Notes under the pieces: model-generated | Database searches by the model: none | What the model saw: only the letters and a program-made list of their open reading frames with translations | What the model was told of the DNA's origin: nothing | In this document: positions 1-8,979 of the stretch, one piece after another | Layout of the letters: every line of letters starts with the position of its first letter | Numbering within the stretch: the first letter of the stretch is position 1 | NCBI GenBank assembly: GCA_048370855.1 | Contig: DBGEOK010000111.1 | Coordinates: forward strand, 1-64,000 | Direction: 5' to 3' | Source of the DNA: Limiplasma sp048370855 | GTDB lineage: Bacteria > Bacillota > Clostridia > Christensenellales > Aristaeellaceae | Length of the DNA: 64,000 bases | Program-made: the position numbers and the translations under genes

Positions 1-548
1 ATGCTGCCCGCCGTGGACAGGTTGGGCTGCTGAAGGATGAGCAGGAACATGACCGCGGGCACAATCAGGAGCGGCACGATGCCGCGCCACAGCTTCTCCA
101 CCTGCTTGAGCCGGAAGCTAAGCGTGGAGGCCAGGTATAGCACCGAGGCGATTTTGGCCAGCTCGGAGGGCTGAAAGCTCATGCCGGCAATATTCAGCCA
201 CCGGCGGGAGCCGTTCAGGTATACGCCGACCCCGGGGATGAGCACCACAATCAGCAGCGCATAGCTGACCGCCAGCCCGGTTACGACAACGCGGGGCTGC
301 CGCCAGAAGGCGTACGGGATGCGGCTGGTAACCAGCATCAGCACCGCCCCAAGACCAATGCCGATAAGCTGCTTTTTCACCTCCAAAAGCGCGTCGCCAT
401 GGTCCACGGCCTTGTAATAGGTCGCGCTGAACAGCGCGAGAAGCCCGCACATCATCAGCAGCGACAGAATCAGCAAAAGCGTCTTGTCCACGGGTGCGCG
501 GCGCGCGCTCAGTCGCCGCTCCCTGCCCACCGTCTCACGCTGTATCAA
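1..548 (-). CDS. ftsW: SEDS glycosyltransferase FtsW/SpoVE, N-terminal part
   Basis: Partial gene; about 182 codons are visible and the frame stays open to the window edge. SEDS proteins polymerise lipid II into glycan at the membrane together with a class B PBP. The visible part has several hydrophobic segments and the strongest family signature, GSRRWLNIAG followed by FQPSELAKIA. The TTG start at 548 is chosen because GGGAGGGG stands a few bases upstream and no ATG fits the homologous N-terminus. It follows murD by 79 bases in the dcw cluster. Whether it serves division (FtsW) or spore cortex (SpoVE) cannot be told from this fragment; the dcw location favours division. Confidence 0.9.
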   Translation of the reverse strand, partial: MIQRETVGRERRLSARRAPVDKTLLLILSLLMMCGLLALFSATYYKAVDHGDALLEVKKQLIGIGLGAVLMLVTSRIPYAFWRQPRVVVTGLAVSYALLIVVLIPGVGVYLNGSRRWLNIAGMSFQPSELAKIASVLYLASTLSFRLKQVEKLWRGIVPLLIVPAVMFLLILQQPNLSTAGS

Positions 549-627
549 AAAAGCCCCTCCCAACGTTGAAAAGATGCGCCTCTTTTGTATGCATGCATCC
601 CTTCATCTTCAGAAAGGGCGTAGGCCG

Positions 628-1992
628 TCAGCTTAATCCGTTGACCAGCTCTTTGAAAACCGCTCCGCGGTGCTCGTAATCCCGGAACATGTCAAAGCTT
701 GCGCAAGCGGGCGACAGCAGCACATTCCCGCCGGAAACCGCCAGCTCCCGGGCCTTTTGAACGGCGTCCTCCAGGCTGTAAGCGCGCGTAACGCCGGTAT
801 AGCCCGCCTCCTCAAGCTGCTCCCGGATTTGCTTGGCGGTCTGCCCCATGACCACGATGTTGGAGATTTGGCCGGAGGCCATAATTTCCTCGCACAGAGG
901 CTTGAAATCCGTATGCTTGTCGTAGCCTCCCAGCAGCAGCACGGTAGGGGCCTTCATGCTTTGGACGGCCTTGATGGTGCTGTCCACGTTGGTGCCCTTG
1001 CTGTCGTTGATATAGACCACGCCCTGAAACACGCGCACCTTTTCGATGCGGTGCTCCACGCCCGTAAAGGACTGAAGCGTATGGCGGATTACCGGCGCGG
1101 GCACGCCCATCGCCGAAGCCATGGCCGTAGCCGCCAGCGCGTTTTCCAGGTTATGCGGGCCGGGGATCAAAATCTGCCCGGCGTCGCAGATCGGCTTCCT
1201 GACGCCGTCCCATTGCCATACAATTTTTCCCTCATCCACAAACGCGCCGTTTTCCACGGGGCGCGTCCGGCTGAAAAAGGCCACGCGCGCCTTTACCCGC
1301 GACGCCATTTTATACAGCACCGGATCGTCCATATTGAGCACGGCGACGTCCTGCTCCGTCTGGTTTTCAAAAATGCGCTGCTTGAGCTTGATATACCGCT
1401 CCATCGTGCCGTGGCGGTTTAAATGGTCCTCGGTGATGTTGAGCAGCGCGGCCACGCGCGGATGGAAGGTCTTGACGCTTTCAAGCTGAAAGCTGGACAC
1501 CTCCACCACCGTAACGTCGTCCTTCTTGCCCGTCAGGGCAACGGCGGAAAGGGGATACCCGATATTTCCGGCCACATGCGTCACGCGCCCGGCGTTTTCA
1601 AAAATCTTTCCTAAAAGCGTGGTGGTGGTGGTTTTGCCGTTGGTGCCCGAAATGGCGAGCACGTCGCCCTGCAGGAGCGTATAAGCCAGCTCCAGCTCGC
1701 CCGTAACCGGCAGGCCGCGCTCCTTCGCGCTTAACACCACGGGCGCGTCGATCGGCACGCCGGGGCTAATCACCAGCCCGTCCACCCCGGGCAGCAGCTT
1801 TACCGGGTCTTCCCCCAGGCGGAACTCGCATTCCGTCCCGCGCAGGCCGTCCAGCTCGCCGCCAAAGGCGTCCTCCCGCTTGCTGTCCGATAAAACCGGG
1901 ACGGCGCCGTGGTGGAGCAGCAGCTCCGCCGCGGCGATACCGCTGCGCGCCATGCCCACCACCAGGATCCGTTTCTTCTCCAGCCTCAACAT
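628..1992 (-). CDS. murD: UDP-N-acetylmuramoylalanine-D-glutamate ligase
   Basis: Cytoplasmic ATP-dependent ligase that adds D-glutamate to UDP-MurNAc-L-Ala in peptidoglycan precursor synthesis. The 454-residue product has the usual length. The N-terminal Rossmann-like start (KRILVVGMARSGIAAAELL) binds the UDP substrate. The central ATP site reads SGTNGKTTTTTLLGKI near residue 115. The C-terminal domain carries the NDSKGTN and LLGGYDK motifs typical of MurD. It lies between mraY (37 bases upstream) and ftsW, all on the minus strand, so it is probably co-transcribed in the dcw operon. Confidence 0.97.
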   Translation of the reverse strand: MLRLEKKRILVVGMARSGIAAAELLLHHGAVPVLSDSKREDAFGGELDGLRGTECEFRLGEDPVKLLPGVDGLVISPGVPIDAPVVLSAKERGLPVTGELELAYTLLQGDVLAISGTNGKTTTTTLLGKIFENAGRVTHVAGNIGYPLSAVALTGKKDDVTVVEVSSFQLESVKTFHPRVAALLNITEDHLNRHGTMERYIKLKQRIFENQTEQDVAVLNMDDPVLYKMASRVKARVAFFSRTRPVENGAFVDEGKIVWQWDGVRKPICDAGQILIPGPHNLENALAATAMASAMGVPAPVIRHTLQSFTGVEHRIEKVRVFQGVVYINDSKGTNVDSTIKAVQSMKAPTVLLLGGYDKHTDFKPLCEEIMASGQISNIVVMGQTAKQIREQLEEAGYTGVTRAYSLEDAVQKARELAVSGGNVLLSPACASFDMFRDYEHRGAVFKELVNGLS

Positions 1993-2029
1993 TCCTTCAC
2001 CTCCATTGAGACGAAAATTCCATTACAGT

Positions 2030-3049
2030 TTACGGCGCCGGTCTGAGGGAAAGAAGCGCGACCAGGCTTAAAATTCCCTCCGCGACGGAATACATCGCCA
2101 CGATCTGCTGCTCGCTCATGCCGGAGAGCTCAAAGTGGTGATGGATGGGCGACATTTTAAAGATGCGCTTGCCGTGCGTCGCCTTAAAATAAACGCGCTG
2201 GATGATGACGCTGAGCGACGACATAATCAGCGTGAAGGAAATCAGCAGCATAAACAGCGGCATGCGAAGAAGCATCGCCATGCCCACGGTCGCGCCGCCG
2301 ATGAACATGCTCCCCGTATCGCCCATAAACACCAGCGCCGGGTAATGGTTGAAGCGCAGGAAGCCCATGCACGCGCCGGAAAGCGCCATGGCAAAAATGG
2401 CGAGGTTTTGATAATTGCCAAGCAGCTCCGCCGGCAGCGACGCGGACGCCGCCGCCGTTACAAACAGCGCCATCAAGCCCCATGCCGCGCTCCCAATCAC
2501 CGTCACGCTGCTCAAAAGCCCGTCCAGGCCGTCCTGAAGGTTGGCGCTGTTAATCATAAAGATCATCACGCACGCCATCAGCGGCACATAAAAACCCCCC
2601 AGGTCCCACTCCACGTTGAAGAAGGGCACGATAATGCTGCTCCCGACCATGGGGCTTACGTAGCAGTACAGCGAAAACCCTACCGAAACCACCACCTGGC
2701 CGATGATCTTCTGCCACCAGATCAGGCCGAGGTTGCGCTTTTTAACCACCTTGATGTAATCGTCCACAAAGCCGATGAGCATGCTCATAAGCGATACGGC
2801 GATCAGCGCCAGGATGAAGTCGTCCCGGCCGTACCAGGCGCCGTGAACAAGCAGCGCCGCCGTGCACGTAACCGCCGCAAACATCAGGCCGCCCATGGTG
2901 GGCGTGCCCTGCTTGGTCTTGTGCGTTTGAGGGCCGAGCTCATAGATGGTCTGCCCAAATTTAAGCTTACGCAGCACGGGCAGCACCCTTGGCCCAATCA
3001 GCAGCATTGCGATCACAGACAGGATTAACGCCAATATCAACCTTAGCAC
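2030..3049 (-). CDS. mraY: Phospho-N-acetylmuramoyl-pentapeptide transferase
   Basis: Integral membrane enzyme that transfers phospho-MurNAc-pentapeptide from UDP to undecaprenyl phosphate, making lipid I. The 339-residue product starts with a membrane segment followed by the conserved THKTKQGTPTMGG loop. It then shows the catalytic aspartate region GFVDDYIKV, the NLQDGLDGL motif, and the histidine-rich MSPIHHHFEL loop near the C-terminus. About ten hydrophobic segments are present. It follows murE directly by 22 bases; most genomes have murF at this junction, and none is present here. Confidence 0.97.
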   Translation of the reverse strand: MLRLILALILSVIAMLLIGPRVLPVLRKLKFGQTIYELGPQTHKTKQGTPTMGGLMFAAVTCTAALLVHGAWYGRDDFILALIAVSLMSMLIGFVDDYIKVVKKRNLGLIWWQKIIGQVVVSVGFSLYCYVSPMVGSSIIVPFFNVEWDLGGFYVPLMACVMIFMINSANLQDGLDGLLSSVTVIGSAAWGLMALFVTAAASASLPAELLGNYQNLAIFAMALSGACMGFLRFNHYPALVFMGDTGSMFIGGATVGMAMLLRMPLFMLLISFTLIMSSLSVIIQRVYFKATHGKRIFKMSPIHHHFELSGMSEQQIVAMYSVAEGILSLVALLSLRPAP

Positions 3050-3071
3050 GGCTGTTCACTCCTTGGTACGG

Positions 3072-4529
3072 TCAGGCCCGCATTTTTTCCAAAAGCTCCC
3101 GCACGACGACCTTTTCGTCGAACGGCCGCTTAACCCCCATGATATCCTGGTAGGTTTCGTTGCCCTTGCCCGCCAGGATAATGACGTCGCCCTCCCGCCC
3201 CATTTCCAGGGCATAGCGGATGGCCTCGCGCCGGTTTTCGATGACCACATACTTGCCGTCGGTTTTTTTCACGCCCTCCTCGATGGAGCGCAGGATCGCG
3301 GCGGGGTCCTCGGTGCGGGGGTTGTCGCTGGTAAGGATGGAAAAATCGGCCAGCCTCCCGACGATTTCTCCCATCATGGGGCGCTTGCCGTGGTCGCGGT
3401 CGCCTCCGCAGCCGAACAGCGCGATCAGGCGGTTTTTAGTAAACGCCCGCACCGTTTTCAGCACGTTTTCCAGCGCGTCCGGCGAATGGGCGTAGTCCAA
3501 AATTACCTTGTAGGGCGTTTGCGTATCCAGCATCTCCACGCGCCCCGGCACCGCCTGGACGCTTTCCAGGCCCTCCCGGATGGCCGAGCGGTCAATGCCC
3601 ATAATCATGGCCAGCGACGCCGCCGCGAGGGCGTTGTAGACGTTGAACATCCCGGTCAGGTGCATGCGCACGGGCATTTCCTCCAACCCGCGCAGCATGA
3701 TGGAAAACGCTACGCCGTCCTCGGATATTTCAATATCGCGGGCGAACACGTCCGCCTCCGCGCTGATGCCGTAGGTCAGGTACGGGATTTTGATATCGTC
3801 GATGATCCTTTGGCTCGTTTCCTCGTCCGCGTTTAAGGAGGCGTTGAGCACCGCGCCGTGCATAAAGAAGCTTTTCTTGGTTTCAAAATAATTTTCCATC
3901 GTGCCGAAATAATCCAGATGATCCTGCGAGAAGTTTGTAAAGCAGGCGGCCTCAAAGGTTACGCCGTCCAAGCGGTGCATATCGACGGCGTGAGCGCTCA
4001 CCTCCATGCTCACAGCCTCCACGCCCTCGTCCCGCATTTGGCGGAGGCACCTGTGCAGGTCGATGGGGTCGGGCGTGGTCATGTTGCTCGTGATATGCTT
4101 TTCCCCGATCAGGTTGCCCGTGGTGCCGATCAGCCCGGTTTTAAACCCGGCCTTTTCCAAAATCGCCTTCATCAGGTAGCTGGTGGTGGTTTTTCCCTTG
4201 GTGCCGCTCACGCCCACCATGCGCATGCCGCGCTCGGGATGGCCGTAAAAGTTGGCGGCGATATAGGCCATGGCGGACCGCACGTTTTGCACCCGGACCT
4301 GCGGGATATCGGCCTGCGTAAAGCGTTCCACCATAAGCGCCGAACAGCCGTTACCGGCGGCCTGGGAGGCGAAGTCATGCGCGTCAAAGCGCATGCCGCT
4401 GATGCAGAAAAACAGGCCGTTCGTTGTTTTTTCACGGCTGTCGGTAATCAGCGCCTCAATATCGACTACCATATTGCCGCGCGTTTCCAGCACTCCGGGC
4501 ACGCCCGCCAGCAAGTCCTTGAGAAGCAT
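3072..4529 (-). CDS. murE: UDP-MurNAc-tripeptide synthetase, meso-DAP type
   Basis: Cytoplasmic ligase adding the third stem-peptide residue. The ATP site reads SGTKGKTTTSYLMK near residue 110. The motif SDNPRTEDP near residue 400 is the DNPR specificity motif of the meso-diaminopimelate-adding enzymes, so the peptidoglycan is expected to be DAP type. The start at 4529 (MLLKDLL) is preferred over an in-frame ATG 36 bases upstream because GGAGGA precedes it by eight bases; the ribosome site lies just past the stop of the preceding PBP gene. The product is 485 residues, the normal length. It is followed directly by mraY rather than murF. Confidence 0.95.
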   Translation of the reverse strand: MLLKDLLAGVPGVLETRGNMVVDIEALITDSREKTTNGLFFCISGMRFDAHDFASQAAGNGCSALMVERFTQADIPQVRVQNVRSAMAYIAANFYGHPERGMRMVGVSGTKGKTTTSYLMKAILEKAGFKTGLIGTTGNLIGEKHITSNMTTPDPIDLHRCLRQMRDEGVEAVSMEVSAHAVDMHRLDGVTFEAACFTNFSQDHLDYFGTMENYFETKKSFFMHGAVLNASLNADEETSQRIIDDIKIPYLTYGISAEADVFARDIEISEDGVAFSIMLRGLEEMPVRMHLTGMFNVYNALAAASLAMIMGIDRSAIREGLESVQAVPGRVEMLDTQTPYKVILDYAHSPDALENVLKTVRAFTKNRLIALFGCGGDRDHGKRPMMGEIVGRLADFSILTSDNPRTEDPAAILRSIEEGVKKTDGKYVVIENRREAIRYALEMGREGDVIILAGKGNETYQDIMGVKRPFDEKVVVRELLEKMRA

Positions 4530-4542
4530 CGGTATTCCTCCA

Positions 4543-6669
4543 TCATTCTGGATTCGGCATTTCAAAGGTGACCTTCACCACCGTATCGGGCGCGGCAAAC
4601 TCGCCCGCCGCGGGCTGCTGCCTGACGGCAAACCCGCTGCCCTCAATTTCCGTTTCCAGGCCCCGCTGCCTAAGCAGCGAAGCCGCCTGCGCGATGGACA
4701 GGCCCAGCACATCCGGTACGCAGACAAGGGTTTCCGTCTCGGGCAGCTCCTCCTCGTAGGTATAAAGCATGACCTGGCCGCCGGACACCAGCATGGCCCC
4801 GCCGCTGGGCATCTGGGCCGTCACCGTATCCCCCGCGCCGTCCTCCAGCACGCGGAAGCCCTGTTCCGCCAGGGCCTTGCGCGCCTCCCACAGCGGCATA
4901 CCCACCACGTCCGGCACCGACACGTCCTCCGGTTCCTCGCCCGTCTCGGACCGATAGCCTAAATACGGTAGCACATCCGCCAGAATTTGTCTAGCGAACG
5001 GCGCGGCCGTCGTGCCGCCGTAATCAATCGGCGCGTCCGCCTCGTCCACGATTACCAGAAGCGCGATTTTGGGATCGTTGGCGGGCGCAAAGCCGAAAAA
5101 CGAGCCGATATGCACGTCGCGCACGATGCGGCCCTCCTTGTACACCTGGGCCGTACCCGTTTTGCCGCCGACGCGGAAGCCCTCGAGCTTGGCGTTCTTT
5201 GCCCCGCCAATGCTGACCACCTTTTCCAGCAGGTCGCGCATGGTGGCGGACGTTTCCTCCGAGATGGGCGTGGAAACCACCTTGGGCTGCGTGCGGTACA
5301 GGATGGTCCCGTCGGGCGCGACGGCCTCCTTGAGCAGATAGGGCCGCATCAGCCGCCCGCCGTTAATCACCGAGCAGGCGGCGGTCAACAACTGGATGGG
5401 CGTCACCGCCACGCTCTGGCCAAATCCAATCCGGGCCAGGTCCACGTTCTTGACGGATTTCACGGGTATTAGTATACCACTTCCCTCCCCCTGCAAGTCA
5501 ATATTCGTTTTCTTTCCCAGCCCAAACGCCTGTAAATATTGATACATGCGCTCCGTGCCAAGCCGGAGGGCCAGCTCCACAAAAACCGGGTTGCAGCTAT
5601 TCTGGAGCCCCTGGGCCATGGTTTCCGCCTTGTGGGGGTTCCCCCAGCAGCGAATGGTGTCGCCGTCCACCTTGATCTTGGCCGAGCAATAGAAGGAATC
5701 CTCCGGCGTGGTAACGCCCGCGTCAAGCGCGGCGGCGGCGGTAAGCACCTTGAAGGTGGAGCCCGGCTCATAGGCGTCGGAAATGAGGCGGATGCGCATT
5801 AAGCTTTGCAAGGCGTCGGGCTGGTCGCGGGGAGGGTCGTTCGGGTCGTAATCAGGCTTGGAGCACATGGCCAGGATCGCGCCGGTGTACACGTCCATGG
5901 CAATGCAATGAACCGCCTGGGCCTTGTTGACGTCGTAGCATTCCCGCATGGCCTTTTCAACGATTTCCTGAATCGTCGCGTCGATGGTCAGCTTGATGGC
6001 GTTGCCGTCCTGCGGCTCGACGTACAGGTTGCCGCTGTCGTAAATCGGCTGCGACTTTCCGTCCACGCTGCGAAGGCTGGCGCCCGCCGTGCCCTTCAGC
6101 AGCTCCTCATACTGCTGCTCCAGCCCGGATTGGCCGACGCTGTCGATATTGGTCAGGCCCAGCGTTTGCGCCAAAAACGCCCCCCGCAGATAAACGCGCC
6201 GCACGTCCTCGTCAAAGAGCAGCGCGTTGGCTTCTTTGGCCACCGCCGCGTCGCCGCTGGATTGCAGCAGGCGCAGCTCGTCGGCCTTTTCGCGGGAAAC
6301 CTGGCGCTTGAGCGTCACGGAAGCCTTGGACTTGTCCGAAAGCTTTTGCTCGACCGTTTCCTCGGATAAACCCAAAATCGGACATACCGTTTGCACGAAC
6401 AAGGATATGTCCGATATCTTCCTGGGGTCGGCGCTGACGATATAGGCCGTGGCGCTGACCACCAGCGTCTGCCCGTTGGTATCCAGAATATTGCCGCGCC
6501 TGGCATACACGGTGCCCTCCCGCGTCCACTGCCGTATGCCCCGCTGCGTAAGGCTGGCGGACTCCGTCGTGGTCAGGTAGGTGATGCGCGCCACCAGCAC
6601 CATGAAAAGGCAAATCAGCATGACAAGCAGACTGAAAACGCGTTTGCGGATATGGAGCTCGGTTGGCAT
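4543..6669 (-). CDS. ftsI: Class B penicillin-binding protein with two PASTA domains (FtsI/SpoVD type)
   Basis: Membrane-anchored transpeptidase that crosslinks septal or spore peptidoglycan and pairs with FtsW/SpoVE. The 708-residue product has an N-terminal membrane anchor (residues 10-30), a dimerisation region, and a transpeptidase domain with all three active-site motifs: STFK at 304-307, SCN at 358-360 and KTGT at 503-506. Two PASTA-like segments follow, around residues 585-645 and 645-708. PASTA domains bind muropeptides or beta-lactams in related PBPs. The gene lies between the ftsL-like gene and murE. SpoVD usually has one PASTA domain and PBP2x two, so the exact subtype is uncertain. 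Confidence 0.93.
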   Translation of the reverse strand: MPTELHIRKRVFSLLVMLICLFMVLVARITYLTTTESASLTQRGIRQWTREGTVYARRGNILDTNGQTLVVSATAYIVSADPRKISDISLFVQTVCPILGLSEETVEQKLSDKSKASVTLKRQVSREKADELRLLQSSGDAAVAKEANALLFDEDVRRVYLRGAFLAQTLGLTNIDSVGQSGLEQQYEELLKGTAGASLRSVDGKSQPIYDSGNLYVEPQDGNAIKLTIDATIQEIVEKAMRECYDVNKAQAVHCIAMDVYTGAILAMCSKPDYDPNDPPRDQPDALQSLMRIRLISDAYEPGSTFKVLTAAAALDAGVTTPEDSFYCSAKIKVDGDTIRCWGNPHKAETMAQGLQNSCNPVFVELALRLGTERMYQYLQAFGLGKKTNIDLQGEGSGILIPVKSVKNVDLARIGFGQSVAVTPIQLLTAACSVINGGRLMRPYLLKEAVAPDGTILYRTQPKVVSTPISEETSATMRDLLEKVVSIGGAKNAKLEGFRVGGKTGTAQVYKEGRIVRDVHIGSFFGFAPANDPKIALLVIVDEADAPIDYGGTTAAPFARQILADVLPYLGYRSETGEEPEDVSVPDVVGMPLWEARKALAEQGFRVLEDGAGDTVTAQMPSGGAMLVSGGQVMLYTYEEELPETETLVCVPDVLGLSIAQAASLLRQRGLETEIEGSGFAVRQQPAAGEFAAPDTVVKVTFEMPNPE

Positions 6670-6768
6670 ACTACTTCCCCCATTATGCTTGATAGAGGGA
6701 TGTATGCGGCTCGTCCGCCCGCTATGACGCTTTCGACGGAATCCGGCCCCACATCACAAAAGAAGGCT

Positions 6769-7410
6769 TTAGCCGCCGTTGCTGGCAAGCGCCGGCACGT
6801 GCGTGGGCCCGGCCTCGTCCTCCGGCGCCGCAGCCTGCCGCGAGGCCTGAACCTGCCTGGACTGGCCGCCTCCGGGCCGCGTATCGACCGCGACCAGGTG
6901 GATGGCCTCCGCCGATTCCGCGGGAATCATGTTGAGGTTGCGGGCGGCGGCGTAGCAGATGGTCGCCGCGTCGGAGGCTTCGGCGATCTGCGTTTCCAGC
7001 TCCGCGTTGGCCGAGCGGCAGTCGGAGATGGAGCGCTCCATGCGGTTGACCGCCTTTTGGCGCTCAACAATGGCCCCTTGCTGAACCAAAAGGCAGATTC
7101 CGCACAGGAAAAGCGTCAGCGCAATGGCAAAGATGCCAAAGCGCACGGATACGCGCACGCCGCCCTTGCCCGTCTCATGCCTGACGGACTCCGCCAGGCG
7201 GCGCTCCTCCCTTTCCAGCCGCTCCAGCTCCAGGCGCTTGCTCTGGGTGCGGCAGCGGCGCTGACGGTCCGGCTTGAGCTGCCCGGTGCGAAGGTCCACG
7301 TCTCCGCCGGGCAGGTAAACGCTGCTCATCACCTTCATGCGGGACGTGGGAACATAGCGCTCCGTGCCGGCCGCGGAAAAGCTGTCGTAGGTGGGCATAT
7401 ACTGTGACAT
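6769..7410 (-). CDS. FtsL-like bitopic division protein
   Basis: The 213-residue product has a cytoplasmic, basic N-terminal half, one membrane segment around residues 91-111 (GIFAIALTLFLCGICLLV), then a short heptad-rich coiled coil (IVERQKAVNRMERSISD and onwards) and a proline/glutamine-rich tail. That topology, together with its place between mraZ and the PBP gene, is what identifies FtsL, whose sequence is poorly conserved. FtsL joins DivIC and DivIB in the septal complex that activates FtsW-FtsI. GGAAAGGAG precedes the ATG by eight bases. The cytoplasmic region of about 90 residues is longer than usual for FtsL. Confidence 0.75.
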   Translation of the reverse strand: MSQYMPTYDSFSAAGTERYVPTSRMKVMSSVYLPGGDVDLRTGQLKPDRQRRCRTQSKRLELERLEREERRLAESVRHETGKGGVRVSVRFGIFAIALTLFLCGICLLVQQGAIVERQKAVNRMERSISDCRSANAELETQIAEASDAATICYAAARNLNMIPAESAEAIHLVAVDTRPGGGQSRQVQASRQAAAPEDEAGPTHVPALASNGG

Positions 7411-7436
7411 CGCCGGGGCTCCTTTCCCTCTCAGGC

Positions 7437-7937
7437 TTACTCGTTCAGGCTTGCAATCTCATCCAGAATCTCGTCGCGGTGCTCCTTGAAATATTCGTCC
7501 TCAGCCGCGGCCGCGGAGCTGTCCACAATGCGGATATGATCCAGCGCGCCGCTGATTTCCACATCCTTGGCCTCCCCCAGCACCGCCTGGCGCAGCTTCG
7601 CCGGCAGCAGCAACCGCCCCTGATTGTCCGCCTGTACGCCGCGGTAGCTCATCTTGGCCAAATGCGCCTGATACCTTTGGACGGCCGGCTTTCGCTGGTT
7701 GAGGCCGTACAGCTCGCTCAAAAGCGCGTCAAACACCTCGTCGGGGTACAGCGCGATCCCGTTGCCGTCCCGGGTGATGGAAATGGTGAACGCCTCGCCA
7801 AGCGGCTTGCGGTACGCGTTTGGAATGATGATGCGGCCCTTTGCGTCAATGGAATGGTCGTAGCTGCCAAAAAAGGTAAACGCGCGCGGAGAAACCGGCT
7901 TGGGAGCGAAGGCTTCCGCGTTGTTTTGATCGTCCAC
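7437..7937 (-). CDS. mraZ: Transcriptional regulator MraZ
   Basis: First gene of the dcw operon; MraZ is a DNA-binding repressor that binds repeats in its own promoter. The 166-residue product has two SpoVT/AbrB-like MraZ repeats: the first centred on SIDAKGRIIIP and the second on ADNQGRLLLPAKLR. The GTG start at 7937 is supported by a strong purine run (GGGGGAAGGG) just upstream. This leaves about 20 residues before the normal MraZ start, an N-terminal extension rich in Asn, Ala and Pro. The next gene downstream is ftsL-like, not the rsmH (mraW) that usually follows mraZ. Confidence 0.95.
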   Translation of the reverse strand: MDDQNNAEAFAPKPVSPRAFTFFGSYDHSIDAKGRIIIPNAYRKPLGEAFTISITRDGNGIALYPDEVFDALLSELYGLNQRKPAVQRYQAHLAKMSYRGVQADNQGRLLLPAKLRQAVLGEAKDVEISGALDHIRIVDSSAAAAEDEYFKEHRDEILDEIASLNE

Positions 7938-7952
7938 GCGCCCTTCCCCCTC

Positions 7953-8010
7953 GCTCCAGCATTCGCTCCACTTTGCACCCTTTTCAGGGATGCAGCACCA
8001 TTATGCTCCA
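7953..8010 (-). promoter_or_regulatory. Possible MraZ-box cluster: three TGGAGC repeats
   Basis: On the minus strand TGGAGC occurs at 8005-8010, 7965-7970 and 7953-7958, the last two spaced 12 bases apart as TGGAGCGA. They lie between the mraZ -10 element and the mraZ start. MraZ of other bacteria binds short G-rich direct repeats in this position, so autoregulation is a reasonable inference. The exact recognition sequence in this lineage is unknown. Confidence 0.45.
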
Positions 8011-8029
8011 CCTTTTGAAATAATGTCAA
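8000..8029 (-). promoter_or_regulatory. Promoter of the dcw operon (mraZ)
   Basis: On the minus strand TTGACA (8024-8029) is separated by 18 bases from CATAAT (8000-8005). This is a good sigma-A type match placed about 60 bases upstream of the mraZ GTG start, with TGGAGC repeats between it and the gene. Confidence 0.7.
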
Positions 8030-8040
8030 CGTGGGCAACC

Positions 8041-8055
8041 TGGAAACGCTTTCCA
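8041..8055. promoter_or_regulatory. cre-like palindrome upstream of mraZ promoter
   Basis: TGGAAACGCTTTCCA is a near-perfect palindrome with a central CG, resembling LacI-family and CcpA (cre) operators with about two mismatches. It lies about a dozen bases upstream of the mraZ -35 element. The rest of this gap (7938-8249) holds only the promoter, the repeats and the terminator annotated separately. Confidence 0.25.
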
Positions 8056-8128
8056 TGTCGAAACATTTGTATCACATTGAGCGGAGCGTTGTAAGAACAA
8101 TCGTTCCTCCACCATCGATTGTGGTCGC

Positions 8129-8169
8129 AAAAAACCCCGCAAACCCATGTGTCATCATGGTTTGCGGGG
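8129..8169 (-). terminator. Rho-independent terminator of the phosphoesterase gene
   Basis: CCCCGCAAACC (8135-8145) pairs with GGTTTGCGGGG (8159-8169) as a perfect 11-bp stem. On the minus strand it is followed by a run of six T. It lies 80 bases after the stop of the phosphoesterase gene and insulates the dcw promoter. Confidence 0.9.
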
Positions 8170-8249
8170 TATCAGAACACCCATTTGGCTTTAATTGTTA
8201 CAATTATATTTCGTTTATATGTAAAAAAGTTAAGATATCATCTTTTCTC

Positions 8250-8948
8250 TTACGCCTGCACCAAAAGGGGGCAAAAACCGATCGCGTCGCAGGATACCAG
8301 GCGGTACTCGATCCCGTTGCGGAAGCCGCAAAAGCCGTTCTTGATCCCGGCGCCATGAAGATGACCATACACGACCCGCCGCACCGGAAACTCCTCCATG
8401 AGCCGCGTGACAGCCGTAGGCAGGCCGTCGGCAAAAAGGGGCGGAAAATGCGTCATAACGGTTAGGGGGCCGCCCTCCGAAAGCGTCGCGGCGCGTTCCA
8501 GCGACATCCTCAGACGCCCCAGCTCGCGGCGGCAGATCTTTTCATCCTGGTCGCCGAGCGGCTGCTGGGACGTGGGCAAAAGCCAGCCCCGCGTGCCGCA
8601 GAACACCTCGTCCCCAAGCCTGACGGCGTCGTTTTGCAAGGCGTGCATCCGCGGCCCGAGCGCCTCCCGAACCTTGCTCAGCGAGCTCCACCAATAATCA
8701 TGATTGCCGCGCAGCAGTATTTTTTCGCCCGGCAGGCGCGCGATCGCCCTAAGGTCGTCCAGCGCGTCGTTGAGCTGCATGGCCCAACTGATATCGCCGG
8801 GGATGAGCACCACGTCCTCCGGCCTGACGACCGCGAGCCAGTTTTCGCAAATGGTTTCAAAATGGCGATCCCAATGGCTGCCGAACACGTTCATGGGCTT
8901 TTGCTCATGGCCCGGCAGGTGGAGATCGCCAATCGCGTAGATCGACAT
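8250..8948 (-). CDS. Metallophosphoesterase (calcineurin-like)
   Basis: A 232-residue cytoplasmic protein with the full set of dimetal phosphoesterase motifs in order: GDLHL near the N-terminus, GDISW near residue 52, GNHDYWW near residue 80, HFPP near residue 167 and GHLHG near residue 195. The family hydrolyses phosphoesters with two metal ions; the physiological substrate is not evident. AGAGGGAAG precedes the ATG. It is probably co-transcribed with the zinc-ribbon gene 31 bases upstream and ends at a strong terminator. Confidence 0.88.
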   Translation of the reverse strand: MSIYAIGDLHLPGHEQKPMNVFGSHWDRHFETICENWLAVVRPEDVVLIPGDISWAMQLNDALDDLRAIARLPGEKILLRGNHDYWWSSLSKVREALGPRMHALQNDAVRLGDEVFCGTRGWLLPTSQQPLGDQDEKICRRELGRLRMSLERAATLSEGGPLTVMTHFPPLFADGLPTAVTRLMEEFPVRRVVYGHLHGAGIKNGFCGFRNGIEYRLVSCDAIGFCPLLVQA

Positions 8949-8979
8949 GCTTCCCTCTTTTCGCCCGGCGGGTTACTTT

